From the NCBI GenBank assembly GCA_020697295.1, contig JAJFBF010000032.1, positions 1 to 33,309 on the forward strand: a DNA stretch of 33,309 nucleotides, written 5' to 3'. The position numbers and the translations under genes were made by a program. The stretch's first letter is position 1; the number at the start of each line of letters is the position of its first letter. The DNA is from Moraxellaceae bacterium. Its GTDB lineage: Bacteria; Pseudomonadota; Gammaproteobacteria; Pseudomonadales; Moraxellaceae. Below, one piece after another: positions 25,629 through 32,931 of the stretch. The notes below the pieces were generated by a model. It was not told the origin of the DNA and made no database searches. It was given only the letters and a program-made list of their open reading frames with translations.

Positions 25629-25683
25629 GTGCCGGAGTCTGCGGCTTATGGCCTGTCGCGCGGTACGCGACCCACTCCGGCAC
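25629..25683 (-). ncRNA. Three-way-junction RNA element in the rne leader
   Basis: On the rne-sense strand this 55-base segment folds into a closed three-way junction. A perfect ten-base-pair closing stem pairs GUGCCGGAGU with ACUCCGGCAC. Inside are hairpin GUCGCG-UACCG-CGCGAC (six pairs) and a small hairpin GGC-CAUAA-GCC. A run of six U follows about 13 bases downstream, and the rne start is about 150 bases further. It is a candidate for the RNase E feedback site (analogous to enterobacterial hp2 or the pseudomonad rne-II motif). Fold derived by hand. Confidence 0.6.
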
Positions 25684-26054
25684 GGGACTGCCTGGGCATG
25701 TCCCTGAATTCGTTCCGCTATCCGGTGGCGCTCCATTTGCCTTGGTGCAAATGGTGGCAACGGGCGGACAAGCCGCCCCGGATTGTTGGCTGTTGGCCGT
25801 GTTACGCGTCGCCCGCCTGTGCGGTGCATGAGCGGTGGACGGTGGCCGCAAGCCAGTTTGGCTAACCCTGCAGGAGGTGCATGAGGTGCGGGTCGGCATG
25901 TCGCTAGCGGCATGCGGCCCGGCAAGGTGCTGTACCTGCAGGTATCGACGCGTGCAGATCACAGAAGGCGAGTGAGGCGGGAGGGTTGCCCCCGGCGCCG
26001 GCTTTTCAGCAGCGGCAACGGGCTTTGCTGGTTCTTGTTACAGGGCAACCACTC

Positions 26055-26083
26055 GCGACACCCGTACTGACCTTCTGTACAAT
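26055..26083 (+). promoter_or_regulatory. Putative sigma70 promoter for rluC
   Basis: GCGACA (26055-26060, four of six to TTGACA) and TACAAT (26078-26083, five of six to TATAAT) are spaced 17 bases apart. The transcript would have a leader of about 125 bases with GC-rich hairpins (for example CCCC-TCG-GGGG near 26103) before the rluC start. Confidence 0.5.
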
Positions 26084-26146
26084 CGGCGGCCCTTCTGGCG
26101 CTCCCCTCGGGGCGGGCCGGGCGGCCGGTTCTGCAAGCGACAGGGT

Positions 26147-26155
26147 AATATAGCA
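26147..26155 (-). promoter_or_regulatory. Possible extended -10 of an rne promoter
   Basis: On the minus strand the bases read TGCTATATT, an extended -10 (TGn followed by a five-of-six match to TATAAT). No good -35 is present 17 bases upstream. If used, the rne leader would be about 665 bases long. Motif match only; other starts within the region are possible. Confidence 0.3.
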
Positions 26156-26216
26156 GCAGGATTGCCATCCGGCCACTGATTTCCCAGCCAGACTATTGAT
26201 TGCTAAACGGTTTTTC

Positions 26217-27179
26217 ATGACATCCGATCAAGGAGCGCAAGCTTCCGTACGACTGCTGACGGTTCCCGAGGATGTGGCGGGCCAGCGCATCGACAATTTC
26301 CTCCTGACCCAGCTCAAGGGCGCTCCCCGGACGCTGGTCTATCGCATCCTGCGCAAGGGCGAGGTCCGGGTGAACAAGGGTCGCATTGCCCCCGACTACC
26401 GCCTGCAGGCTGGCGATGTGGTGCGGGTGCCGCCCCTGCGGCTGCCCGAGCCGGCCGCCGCCGCCCAGCCCGCCCCGGGCGTCGCGCGCGACCTGGCCAG
26501 CCGCGTCGTCTACGAGGATGACGGCCTGCTGGTGCTCGACAAGCCCGCCGGGCTTGCCGTCCATGGCGGCAGCGGCGTCGCCTGGGGCGTGATCGAGGCC
26601 CTGCGCGTGCTGCGTCCCGAGGCGCCCTTCCTGGAGCTGGTGCATCGCCTCGACCGCGACACCTCCGGCCTGCTCATGATCGCCAAGAAGCGCAGCCTCC
26701 TGCGGGAGCTGCACACCCACCTGCGCGAGGCGCGCATGGAAAAAGTCTATGTCGCCTTGCTGGCGGGCCGGCTCAAGGGGGCGACGCATCGGGTCACCGC
26801 GGCCCTCGACAAGACCAGCCTGCCCAGCGGCGAGCGCATTGTCCGGGTGTCCCGTGACGGCAAGGAGGCGGCCACCGAGTTCCGTGTGCTTGAGCGAATT
26901 GGTAATACCACGCTTGTCGAGGCGCGACCCGAGACCGGGCGAACCCACCAGATCCGTGTGCACGCCCAGTATCTGGGCCATCCGCTCGTAGGTGACGAGA
27001 AGTACGGCAACGACGACTTCAACAAGCGCATGCGTCCCTTTGGCATTACCCGTCTCTTTCTGCATGCGCGTGACCTGCGTATCCGCATGGGTGGTACTAC
27101 CAAGCCTCTGGAGCTTCATTGCCCGCTGGAAGCGGATCTTGAAGCCGGCCTGGAGCAGTTGCGCCATGCCCAGCCCTAG
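26217..27179 (+). CDS. rluC: 23S rRNA pseudouridine synthase RluC
   Basis: A 320-residue RluA-family pseudouridine synthase. RluC modifies three uridines (955, 2504, 2580 in E. coli numbering) in 23S rRNA. An N-terminal S4 RNA-binding domain (about 22-75: QRIDNFLLTQLKGAPRTLVY) precedes the catalytic domain with HRLDRDTSG, where D146 is the catalytic aspartate. Other family parts are DDGLLVLDKPAG and ETGRTHQIRVHAQ. I chose ATG 26217; an in-frame TTG at 26196 adds seven residues, and neither has a clear ribosome site. Divergence from rne is the conserved gammaproteobacterial arrangement and supports RluC over RluA or RluD. The 3' end overlaps the HAD gene by 14 bases. Confidence 0.95.
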   Translation: MTSDQGAQASVRLLTVPEDVAGQRIDNFLLTQLKGAPRTLVYRILRKGEVRVNKGRIAPDYRLQAGDVVRVPPLRLPEPAAAAQPAPGVARDLASRVVYEDDGLLVLDKPAGLAVHGGSGVAWGVIEALRVLRPEAPFLELVHRLDRDTSGLLMIAKKRSLLRELHTHLREARMEKVYVALLAGRLKGATHRVTAALDKTSLPSGERIVRVSRDGKEAATEFRVLERIGNTTLVEARPETGRTHQIRVHAQYLGHPLVGDEKYGNDDFNKRMRPFGITRLFLHARDLRIRMGGTTKPLELHCPLEADLEAGLEQLRHAQP

Positions 27180-27819
27180 GCTCTTCATCTTTGACTGGGA
27201 CGGCACGCTCATGGACTCCGAGCGCCAGATCGTGCATTGCATGCAGGCCGCGGCGAATGACCTGAAATTGGTCGTACCAAATTATGAGGCCGTGCGCGGC
27301 ATCATCGGTCTCGGCTTGCCCGAGGCCATACAGCGGCTGTTCCCTGCGCAGGAAAGTGGCGAGCGCGAGGCCATCCGGCAGGCGTATGCCCGACATTTCC
27401 TGGGCGGGACGGGGGGCGGCAGTGAGCTCTTTCCCCACGTCCGCGAACTTCTGGCGGAGCTGCAGGGTGCCGGCCATTTGCTGGCCATTGCGACCGGCAA
27501 AAGCCGGCTGGGCCTGGATCGGGTCCTGGGCATGACCGGCCTGGAGGATGTCTTTCATCTGACCCGCTGTGCCGACGAGACCGCCTCCAAGCCCGATCCC
27601 CTGATGCTGCGGCAGATTCTGGCGGAGCTGGAGTATCCCGTGGAGTCAGCGCTGATGATTGGTGATACCACTTTTGATCTGGAGATGGCGTCCCGGGCCG
27701 GCATGCGCAGCGTGGGCCTTGCCCATGGCGTGCATGCGGTGGAAGCGCTGGCGCTACACGACCCGGTCGCCATCGTGGCCGACCTGCCGGAATTGGCCGG
27801 CCTGCTGGCCCGGCTCTAG
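27166..27819 (+). CDS. HAD-superfamily phosphatase (phosphoglycolate-phosphatase-like)
   Basis: A 217-residue HAD hydrolase with the four motifs: FDWDGTLMDSE (D10 nucleophile, D12 general acid), ATGKSRLGL (motif II Thr), the lysine in ETASKPDPLML (motif III), and IGDTTFDLEMA (motif IV aspartates). A helical cap follows motif I, as in the Gph/PGMB-like subfamily. The substrate is not known; these enzymes act on small phosphometabolites in the cytosol. ATG 27166 overlaps the rluC 3' end by 14 bases, so it is coupled to rluC, as in Pseudomonas (PA2974). sppA follows after 133 bases. Confidence 0.93.
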   Translation: MPSPRLFIFDWDGTLMDSERQIVHCMQAAANDLKLVVPNYEAVRGIIGLGLPEAIQRLFPAQESGEREAIRQAYARHFLGGTGGGSELFPHVRELLAELQGAGHLLAIATGKSRLGLDRVLGMTGLEDVFHLTRCADETASKPDPLMLRQILAELEYPVESALMIGDTTFDLEMASRAGMRSVGLAHGVHAVEALALHDPVAIVADLPELAGLLARL

Positions 27820-27952
27820 CGCGGCGCCCACTTCTGGGTTTAACGCAGAGCGTTGCGGCGGATGCGGACCGGGCAATCCGGTACACTCGCGCCTGCAAGC
27901 ATCAACGGTTTTTCAAGGCGGGGGCCGCAGGCTCCCTGGCAAGGAGATATAT

Positions 27953-28960
27953 ATGGCGGATGATCCCTGGGGTAATGAGTCTCGTCCTGCTGCGCCCCCC
28001 GTCGGGGGAGAGCCTGGCGCGGCCCGTGGCCGGGAGTGGGATTTGCTTGAAAGAGTGGTGATGTCCTCGGTCGAGGAGCAGCGCCGCGCCCGCCGCTGGG
28101 GCATCTTCTTCAAGCTGCTGACCTTTGCCTATCTGCTGGGCCTGGTCTGGATGCTGTTTGGCGACAATGGCGTCGAGACGGGCTCCATTGCTGGCGAGCA
28201 CACCGCCATGGTCACGGTAAGTGGCGAGATTGCCGATGAGTCGGAAGCCAATGCCGATGCCATCATCGCCGGCCTGCAGGCCGCTTTCGAGGCGCCGCGA
28301 AGCAAGGCCGTGCTGCTGCGTATCAACAGCCCGGGCGGCAGCCCGGTGCAGTCGGCTTACGTGTATGACGAAATCCGCCGACTGCGCGGGCTGCACAAGG
28401 ACAAGAAGGTGTATGCGGTGATCACCGACATGGGGGCCAGCGGCGCTTATTATATTGCCGCCGCGGCTGACCAGATCTACGTGAATCCGGGCAGCCTTGT
28501 TGGCTCCATTGGCGTCATCATGCAGGGCTTCGGCGTGGAGGGACTCATGCAGAAACTGGGCGTGGAGAACCGCACCCTGACCTCCGGCGAGCACAAGGCC
28601 ATCCTGAGTCCCTTCGAGCCCATGAAGCCGGCGGAAGTCGCCCATGTGAACAACCTGCTGCTGGCCGTGCACCAGCAGTTCATTGCCGCCGTGAAGCAGG
28701 GCCGGGGGCAGCGCCTGAAAGATGATGCGCAGATTTTCAGTGGTCTGTTCTGGACCGGGCAGCAGGCCGTGGAGCTCGGCTTGGCGGATGGCTTCGGGTC
28801 CGTGGACTCCGTCGCCCGTACCGTGGTCCAGGCCGAGCATGTGGTGGATTACAGCGAGCATCCGGATGCCCTGGGAGGCCTGATCCGCAAGCTGGGCACC
28901 AGCATGGGGGATGCGGTGGCGGCCCGCCTGGCGCCAGTGTCCGAGCCGCGGATGCGCTGA
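27953..28960 (+). CDS. sppA: Signal peptide peptidase SppA (S49 family, short form)
   Basis: A 335-residue S49 serine peptidase that degrades signal peptides left in the inner membrane. A cytoplasmic N-terminus of about 48 residues precedes one membrane helix (about 50-70: IFFKLLTFAYLLGLVWMLF). The single S49 domain faces the periplasm, with catalytic S163 (DMGASGAYY) and K215 (SGEHKAIL) forming the Ser/Lys dyad by family analogy. INSPGGSP near residue 125 is also conserved. It is the half-length form, which assembles as an oligomer, not the E. coli 67-kDa tandem form. The ribosome site AAGGAG, seven bases before ATG 27953, is the strongest in the window. A TACACT at 27882-27887 may be a -10 of its own promoter. 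A strong terminator follows. Confidence 0.95.
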   Translation: MADDPWGNESRPAAPPVGGEPGAARGREWDLLERVVMSSVEEQRRARRWGIFFKLLTFAYLLGLVWMLFGDNGVETGSIAGEHTAMVTVSGEIADESEANADAIIAGLQAAFEAPRSKAVLLRINSPGGSPVQSAYVYDEIRRLRGLHKDKKVYAVITDMGASGAYYIAAAADQIYVNPGSLVGSIGVIMQGFGVEGLMQKLGVENRTLTSGEHKAILSPFEPMKPAEVAHVNNLLLAVHQQFIAAVKQGRGQRLKDDAQIFSGLFWTGQQAVELGLADGFGSVDSVARTVVQAEHVVDYSEHPDALGGLIRKLGTSMGDAVAARLAPVSEPRMR

Positions 28961-28971
28961 TTCCGCTCCAG

Positions 28972-29002
28972 AAAAAACGCCCCGGATGGGGCGTTTTTTT
29001 TT
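28972..29002. terminator. Bidirectional rho-independent terminator after sppA
   Basis: CGCCCC (28978-28983) and GGGGCG (28988-28993) form a six-base-pair stem over GGAT, flanked by AAAAAA and a nine-base T-run, so the stem can extend by A-T pairs. It serves sppA on the plus strand and probably the small membrane protein gene on the minus strand. Confidence 0.93.
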
Positions 29003-29049
29003 GGCATCGGCTGCGTTCCCTGCACGCCACGGTCAGGTTGCCGCGGGGC

Positions 29050-29301
29050 TCAGTGCTTGAGCGGGCCTCGCCTCGCCGCAGGCAGGGGCGAGGCCAGTTC
29101 GCGCATGAGCCGCAGCAGGCTGTGCAGGATCAGTACGGCGCCAGCAAGTCCCATGGCATACAAGAGTGCCTCGCCGCCGTGCATGAGCGGACTGAAGTGC
29201 ACCACGAAGAACAGGCAGGCAATTACGCTGGTGAGGGTGAGGCCGAGGTGGAGGAGGGCGGAAGCGGCGTGGTTGGCGGAAGGAAGTGTCGAATGGCTCA
29301 T
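29050..29301 (-). CDS. Small two-helix membrane protein, unknown function
   Basis: An 83-residue hydrophobic protein that I do not recognise. It has two membrane segments, about 14-35 (ALLHLGLTLTSVIACLFFVV) and about 43-63 (EALLYAMGLAGAVLILHSLL), separated by a short loop HFSPLMHGG. It ends in a basic tail (LPAARRGPLKH), suggesting both ends are cytoplasmic. The start ATG 29299-29301 has AAGGAG nine bases upstream, which favours a real gene; the longer frame to 29460 overlaps maf and is not needed. It lies downstream of maf on the same strand and converges on sppA, sharing its terminator. No homologue comes to mind from P. aeruginosa at this spot. Confidence 0.7.
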   Translation of the reverse strand: MSHSTLPSANHAASALLHLGLTLTSVIACLFFVVHFSPLMHGGEALLYAMGLAGAVLILHSLLRLMRELASPLPAARRGPLKH

Positions 29302-29419
29302 AGCGTCAAGCTCCTTGGCAGAGAAATACAAACGCTGGCCCCGTCGTCTTGCAGGAAGATGAATGCGGCGTGACGGAGAGTAGCGACAGTATCCCTGCAA
29401 AGCCTGTGCCTGTGCCCGG

Positions 29420-30010
29420 TCAGGGGAGTTGCAACCCCTCCGCCAGCAGGAAGTCCACAAGCGCCATCAGGGGCAGGCCGACCAGGCTGTTCGGATCGCG
29501 CCCTTCAAAACTCCGGAAGAGGGTGATGCCGAGGCCTTCGGCCTTGAAGCTGCCGGCACAGCCCCAGGGCTCGTCCCTGTCGACGTAACGGGCGATGCTG
29601 CTTGCATCGAGGTCCCGGAAGTGCACGCTGTATTCCTCCCGGGTGAGTTGGCAATGGCCGTTGATGGTATTCAGCAGGCAGAGGCCTGTATGGAAGGTGA
29701 CCTTTCGCCCGGACAGGCGCTGCAACTGGAGGCGGGCACGTTCGGGGGTGCCGGGCTTGCCCAGGATCTCCCCGTCCAGGCAGAGGGCCTGGTCAGAGCC
29801 GATGATGAGGTGGCCTGGGTGCCGCCCTGCCAGCGCCCGGGCCTTGGCCTCGGACAGGCGCAGGACCAGGTTCTGCACTGATTCTCCCGGATGTGCTGTT
29901 TCATCTATATGGGGGCTGGCGCTGGCGAAGGGGAGCTGCAGGCGCTGCAGGAGCTCGTGGCGGGCCGGGGAGGAGGAGGCCAGGAGCAGGGGCGGGCAGG
30001 TCTCGGGCAT
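29420..30010 (-). CDS. maf: Maf-family nucleotide pyrophosphatase (YceF type, 7-methyl-GTP)
   Basis: A 196-residue Maf protein, a house-cleaning pyrophosphatase that hydrolyses non-canonical nucleoside triphosphates. The motifs are LLASSSPARHELL (residues 9-21), HIDE (34-37), GSDQ (71-74, with the catalytic aspartate D73) and LGKPGTPERA. The GSDQ form and the neighbourhood yceD-rpmF point to the YceF subgroup, active on 7-methyl-GTP, rather than YhdE. The start is ATG 30008-30010 (MPETCPPLLLASS); a frame reaching 30073 crosses the yceD promoter and is rejected. It diverges from yceD with 94 bases between starts. TATACT at 30045-30040 (minus) is a possible -10. Confidence 0.94.
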   Translation of the reverse strand: MPETCPPLLLASSSPARHELLQRLQLPFASASPHIDETAHPGESVQNLVLRLSEAKARALAGRHPGHLIIGSDQALCLDGEILGKPGTPERARLQLQRLSGRKVTFHTGLCLLNTINGHCQLTREEYSVHFRDLDASSIARYVDRDEPWGCAGSFKAEGLGITLFRSFEGRDPNSLVGLPLMALVDFLLAEGLQLP

Positions 30011-30066
30011 GGCGGAGGCCTCTGGGAAGGAAGTCGCAGAGTATATGAAAAACAAGGCTTTTTCTT

Positions 30067-30095
30067 TTGACACACCCCGGGCCAGTCCGTATTAT
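30067..30095 (+). promoter_or_regulatory. Near-consensus sigma70 promoter of the yceD-rpmF-plsX-fab operon
   Basis: TTGACA (30067-30072) is a perfect -35 and TATTAT (30090-30095) a five-of-six -10, with the ideal 17-base spacer. Transcription should begin near 30102, only about three bases before the yceD ATG at 30105. It is the strongest promoter by motif in the window, fitting a ribosomal-protein and fatty-acid operon. Confidence 0.85.
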
Positions 30096-30104
30096 CCCGC
30101 GCCT

Positions 30105-30632
30105 ATGTCAGTCGGTACCCTGCCTCAGTTTATTGACGTCCAGAAATGGGCGGACCGTGAAGCGGTGATCGAGCAGATCCATCCGCTGCGCGTCTATGCG
30201 CGTCTGCTGGAAGGGGCCGTCGACGACGAGGGCGAAGTGACGGTGAATGTCCGTCTGCATCGCGACCAGCAGGGCCTGTTCGTGGTGGAGGGCCGTATGG
30301 CCACCACCGTGAAGCTGACCTGCCAGCGTTGCCTGGAGCCTGTGTCCACCGACCTCGATGTCGGTGTCCACCTCTGGCTCCTGCGCAGCGAAGAGCAGGC
30401 CGACCGCCTGCCCGACGATGCAGACTTCCTGGTGATCGACGAGAACGGTTGCCTCGATCTCGCCGCAGCCCTGGAGGACGAGCTGATCCTGGCGTTGCCG
30501 CTGGTGCCCGCGCACGAGGAGTGCGAGGCGTTTCCGGTAGAGCCGGTTGAAGAAGCAGAACCCGAGGCGCCCGCGCGTCCCAACCCGTTTCTGGTGCTGG
30601 CCTCCCTGAAGGGCGGCACTGAAAAAGAGTAA
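30105..30632 (+). CDS. yceD: YceD/DUF177 family protein
   Basis: A 175-residue DUF177 protein. In plants and bacteria the family is linked to 23S rRNA accumulation, and its gene nearly always precedes rpmF. The CxxC pair in LTCQRCLEPV (about residue 70) and the acidic segment near EDELILALPLVPAHEEC are family marks. The start ATG 30105 (MSVGTLPQF) has no ribosome site and lies about ten bases past the -10, so its mRNA is probably leaderless. An in-frame ATG at 30045 would add 20 residues but lies upstream of the promoter. rpmF follows after 28 bases. Confidence 0.92.
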   Translation: MSVGTLPQFIDVQKWADREAVIEQIHPLRVYARLLEGAVDDEGEVTVNVRLHRDQQGLFVVEGRMATTVKLTCQRCLEPVSTDLDVGVHLWLLRSEEQADRLPDDADFLVIDENGCLDLAAALEDELILALPLVPAHEECEAFPVEPVEEAEPEAPARPNPFLVLASLKGGTEKE

Positions 30633-30660
30633 TCCAACGAAATTTGTGCCGGAGTAGACC

Positions 30661-30843
30661 ATGGCCGTTCAACAAAACCGCAAGAGCCGTTCCCGTCGCG
30701 ACATGCGTCGCTCGCACGACGCCCTGACCGGCCCCACCCTGTCGGTGGACCAGGAGTCCGGTGAAGTGCATCGTCGCCACCACGTGACCAAGGATGGCCT
30801 GTACCGCGGCCGTGCCCTGTTCGCGAGCAAAGACGAAGAATAA
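30661..30843 (+). CDS. rpmF: 50S ribosomal protein L32
   Basis: A 60-residue L32 with the typical start [20 protein letters not shown] and the [15 protein letters not shown] end. It is the cysteine-free form usual in gammaproteobacteria, not the zinc-ribbon form. GGAG lies six bases before ATG 30661. plsX starts 13 bases after its stop, so ribosome production and phospholipid initiation share one transcript, as in E. coli and Pseudomonas. Confidence 0.97.
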   Translation: MAVQQNRKSRSRRDMRRSHDALTGPTLSVDQESGEVHRRHHVTKDGLYRGRALFASKDEE

Positions 30844-30856
30844 GCCGTAGCTATCT

Positions 30857-31864
30857 ATGAGCATCGCGATTGCCGTCGATGCCATGGGCGGGGACTTCGG
30901 TCCCCGCGTCACGGTGCCCGCCTCCCTGGCGGTGCTGCGTGAAACGCCCGCCTTGCGCTTGACGCTGGTCGGTGACGAAGCCCTGATTTCTCCCTTCCTC
31001 TCCCGGCTCCCGCCGGCGGAGCGCAGTCGCGTGTCCGTGCTGCACACCCTCGAAGTCGTTGCGATGGATGACAAGGTGGCAGTGGCGCTGCGCCAGAAAA
31101 AGCAGTCCTCGATGCGCCTGGCCATCAATCTCGTTCACGCGAGGACAGTGCAGGCCTGCATCTCTGCCGGCAATACCGGCGCGCTCATGGCGGTCAGCCG
31201 CTTTGTCCTCAAAACCCACGCCAATATCGACCGTCCCGCCATCCTCACGGCGCTGCCGACCATGACCGGCCATGTGCACATGCTCGATCTCGGCGCCAAT
31301 GTCGACTCGCAGCCGGAGCACCTGCTGCAGTTCGCGCAGATGGGTTCGGCGGTGGCGGAGGCCCTGGACGGCATCGCCAGGCCCCGCGTGGGCCTGCTCA
31401 ACATCGGCGAGGAAGAAATCAAGGGCAATGACCTGATCAAGCGGACCGATGAGCTCCTCCGGGAGTCCGGGCTCAACTACATCGGTTATGTGGAGGGGGA
31501 TGGCGTCTTCAAGGGCCAGGCCGATGTCGTGGTCTGCGATGGCTTTGTCGGCAATGTCGCGCTCAAGGCCTCAGAGGGCGTGGCCCGGATGATGGCGGGC
31601 ATGATCCGCGAAGAGATTGGACGCAGCTGGCTGAACCGGGTGGTGGGCGCGCTGGCCCTGCCGATCTGGAAGGGCCTGCGCCAGCGCATGGATCCGGGCC
31701 GTTACAACGGCGCCAGCCTCGTCGGTCTTACCGGCATCGTCATCAAGAGCCATGGCAGTGCGGATGTGGCGTCCTTTGCCCAGGCCGTGCGTGTGGCGGT
31801 CAAGGAAGTCGAGAAGAATGTCCCGGCGCTGATCGAGGCGCGTCTCGGCATGGTCGAAGCGTGA
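30857..31864 (+). CDS. plsX: Phosphate acyltransferase PlsX
   Basis: A 335-residue PlsX that converts acyl-ACP to acyl-phosphate for glycerol-phosphate acylation at the membrane. The N-terminal IAVDAMGGDFGP and the ISAGNTGALMA segment near residue 102 are family signatures; LLNIGEEEIKGN and VCDGFVGNVALK follow. Length is standard. The start ATG 30857 has no strong ribosome site and is probably coupled to rpmF. The 97-base gap to fabD contains no fabH, unlike E. coli but like Pseudomonas. Confidence 0.97.
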   Translation: MSIAIAVDAMGGDFGPRVTVPASLAVLRETPALRLTLVGDEALISPFLSRLPPAERSRVSVLHTLEVVAMDDKVAVALRQKKQSSMRLAINLVHARTVQACISAGNTGALMAVSRFVLKTHANIDRPAILTALPTMTGHVHMLDLGANVDSQPEHLLQFAQMGSAVAEALDGIARPRVGLLNIGEEEIKGNDLIKRTDELLRESGLNYIGYVEGDGVFKGQADVVVCDGFVGNVALKASEGVARMMAGMIREEIGRSWLNRVVGALALPIWKGLRQRMDPGRYNGASLVGLTGIVIKSHGSADVASFAQAVRVAVKEVEKNVPALIEARLGMVEA

Positions 31865-31961
31865 GCACCACGGAACTGAGCAGAACAACTACCTGAATGA
31901 TGTGACGCGGGTGACTTCCTGAGCGAGCACCGGCGAAAAGAAAAATCCAACAGGAATCGGC

Positions 31962-32891
31962 ATGTCCAGACTCGCATTTGTTTTTCCGGGGCAGGGTTCC
32001 CAGGCCCTTGGCATGCTGGCCGATCTCGCTGCCGGGCATGGCGCCATCCAGGCCACCTTCGCTGCTGCTTCCGCCGCCCTCGGGCAGGACCTGTGGGCGC
32101 TGGCGCAGGACGGTCCCGAGGCAGAAATGAACCGCACCGAGAATACGCAGCCGCTGCTGCTGACGGCGGGCGTGGCGGTGTTCCGGGCCTGGCGCGAGGC
32201 CGGCGGGCGGGCTCCGGATTTCCTGGCGGGCCATTCGCTGGGCGAATACACCGCACTGGTCGCCGCGGGCGCCTTGTCCCTGGAGGATGGCGTGCGCCTG
32301 GTAGCCGAGCGTGGTCGCCTCATGCAGCAGGCAGTGCCGGCGGGCGAGGGCGCCATGGCCGCCATCCTGGGGCTCGATGACGATGTCGTGCGCCAGTGCT
32401 GCGCCCAGGCCGCGTCCGTAGGCGTGGTGGAGGCGGTGAATTTCAATGCCCCCGGCCAGGTCGTGATCGCCGGCGCCACGGCGGCTGTCGAGGCCGCCAT
32501 CGAGCGGCTGAAGGCGGCCGGTGCCCGCCGCGCCTTGCCGCTGCCGGTCAGCGTGCCTTCCCATTGCGCCCTGATGAAGCCCGCGGCCGAGCGTCTGCGC
32601 GCCTCTCTTGCGACGGTGGCTTTCAACGCGCCTCTCATCCCGGTGCTGCAGAACGTGTCCGCGCGCATCGAGCCTGATGAAGAGGCGATGCGCGAGGCGC
32701 TGATTCGCCAGCTCTACAGCCCGGTGCTGTGGGTGCAGACGATGGAAGCGCTGGCGCAGCAGGGCGTGACCCGGGCGCTGGAGTGTGGCCCGGGCAAGGT
32801 TCTTTGCGGGCTCAACAAGCGTATCGTCAAGGAAATGGATTGTGCCTCGCTGGAAAATGCCGAGGCTTTTGCGGCGGCGCTGGCGCTCTGA
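31962..32891 (+). CDS. fabD: Malonyl-CoA:ACP transacylase
   Basis: A 309-residue FabD that moves malonyl from CoA to acyl carrier protein, supplying extender units for fatty-acid synthesis. The nucleophile is S92 in GHSLGEY, with H201 (VPSHCALM) and R117 (ERGRL) at the E. coli positions. FPGQGSQ is at the N-terminus. The ribosome site is AGGA, seven bases before ATG 31962. fabG begins 40 bases after its stop. Confidence 0.97.
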   Translation: MSRLAFVFPGQGSQALGMLADLAAGHGAIQATFAAASAALGQDLWALAQDGPEAEMNRTENTQPLLLTAGVAVFRAWREAGGRAPDFLAGHSLGEYTALVAAGALSLEDGVRLVAERGRLMQQAVPAGEGAMAAILGLDDDVVRQCCAQAASVGVVEAVNFNAPGQVVIAGATAAVEAAIERLKAAGARRALPLPVSVPSHCALMKPAAERLRASLATVAFNAPLIPVLQNVSARIEPDEEAMREALIRQLYSPVLWVQTMEALAQQGVTRALECGPGKVLCGLNKRIVKEMDCASLENAEAFAAALAL

Positions 32892-32931
32892 TCGCTACGT
32901 CGCCGCGCTTGCGGATCAAGGAGAACTGAAT

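Larger units (their letters stand above)
25476..26216. other. Divergent intergenic region rne / rluC with long rne leader
   Basis: These 741 bases lie between the divergent rne and rluC genes. Read towards rne, the region holds several strong hairpins: 25896-25915, 25762-25778 (GGGCGG/CCGCCC), 25733-25754 (eight pairs), the three-way junction at 25629-25683, and 25566-25579 (CCGCG/CGCGG). A U-run is at 25615-25610. No ORF here looks like a gene. A long, structured rne leader that lets the enzyme cut its own message is known in enterobacteria, and a different leader motif (rne-II) is described in pseudomonads. Confidence 0.65.

Noticed and set aside
27943..27955. Vector-like ribosome site before sppA
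   Set aside because: AAGGAG followed by ATATAT resembles expression-vector leaders, but the flanking sequence is native and continuous with sppA. It is simply a strong natural Shine-Dalgarno.
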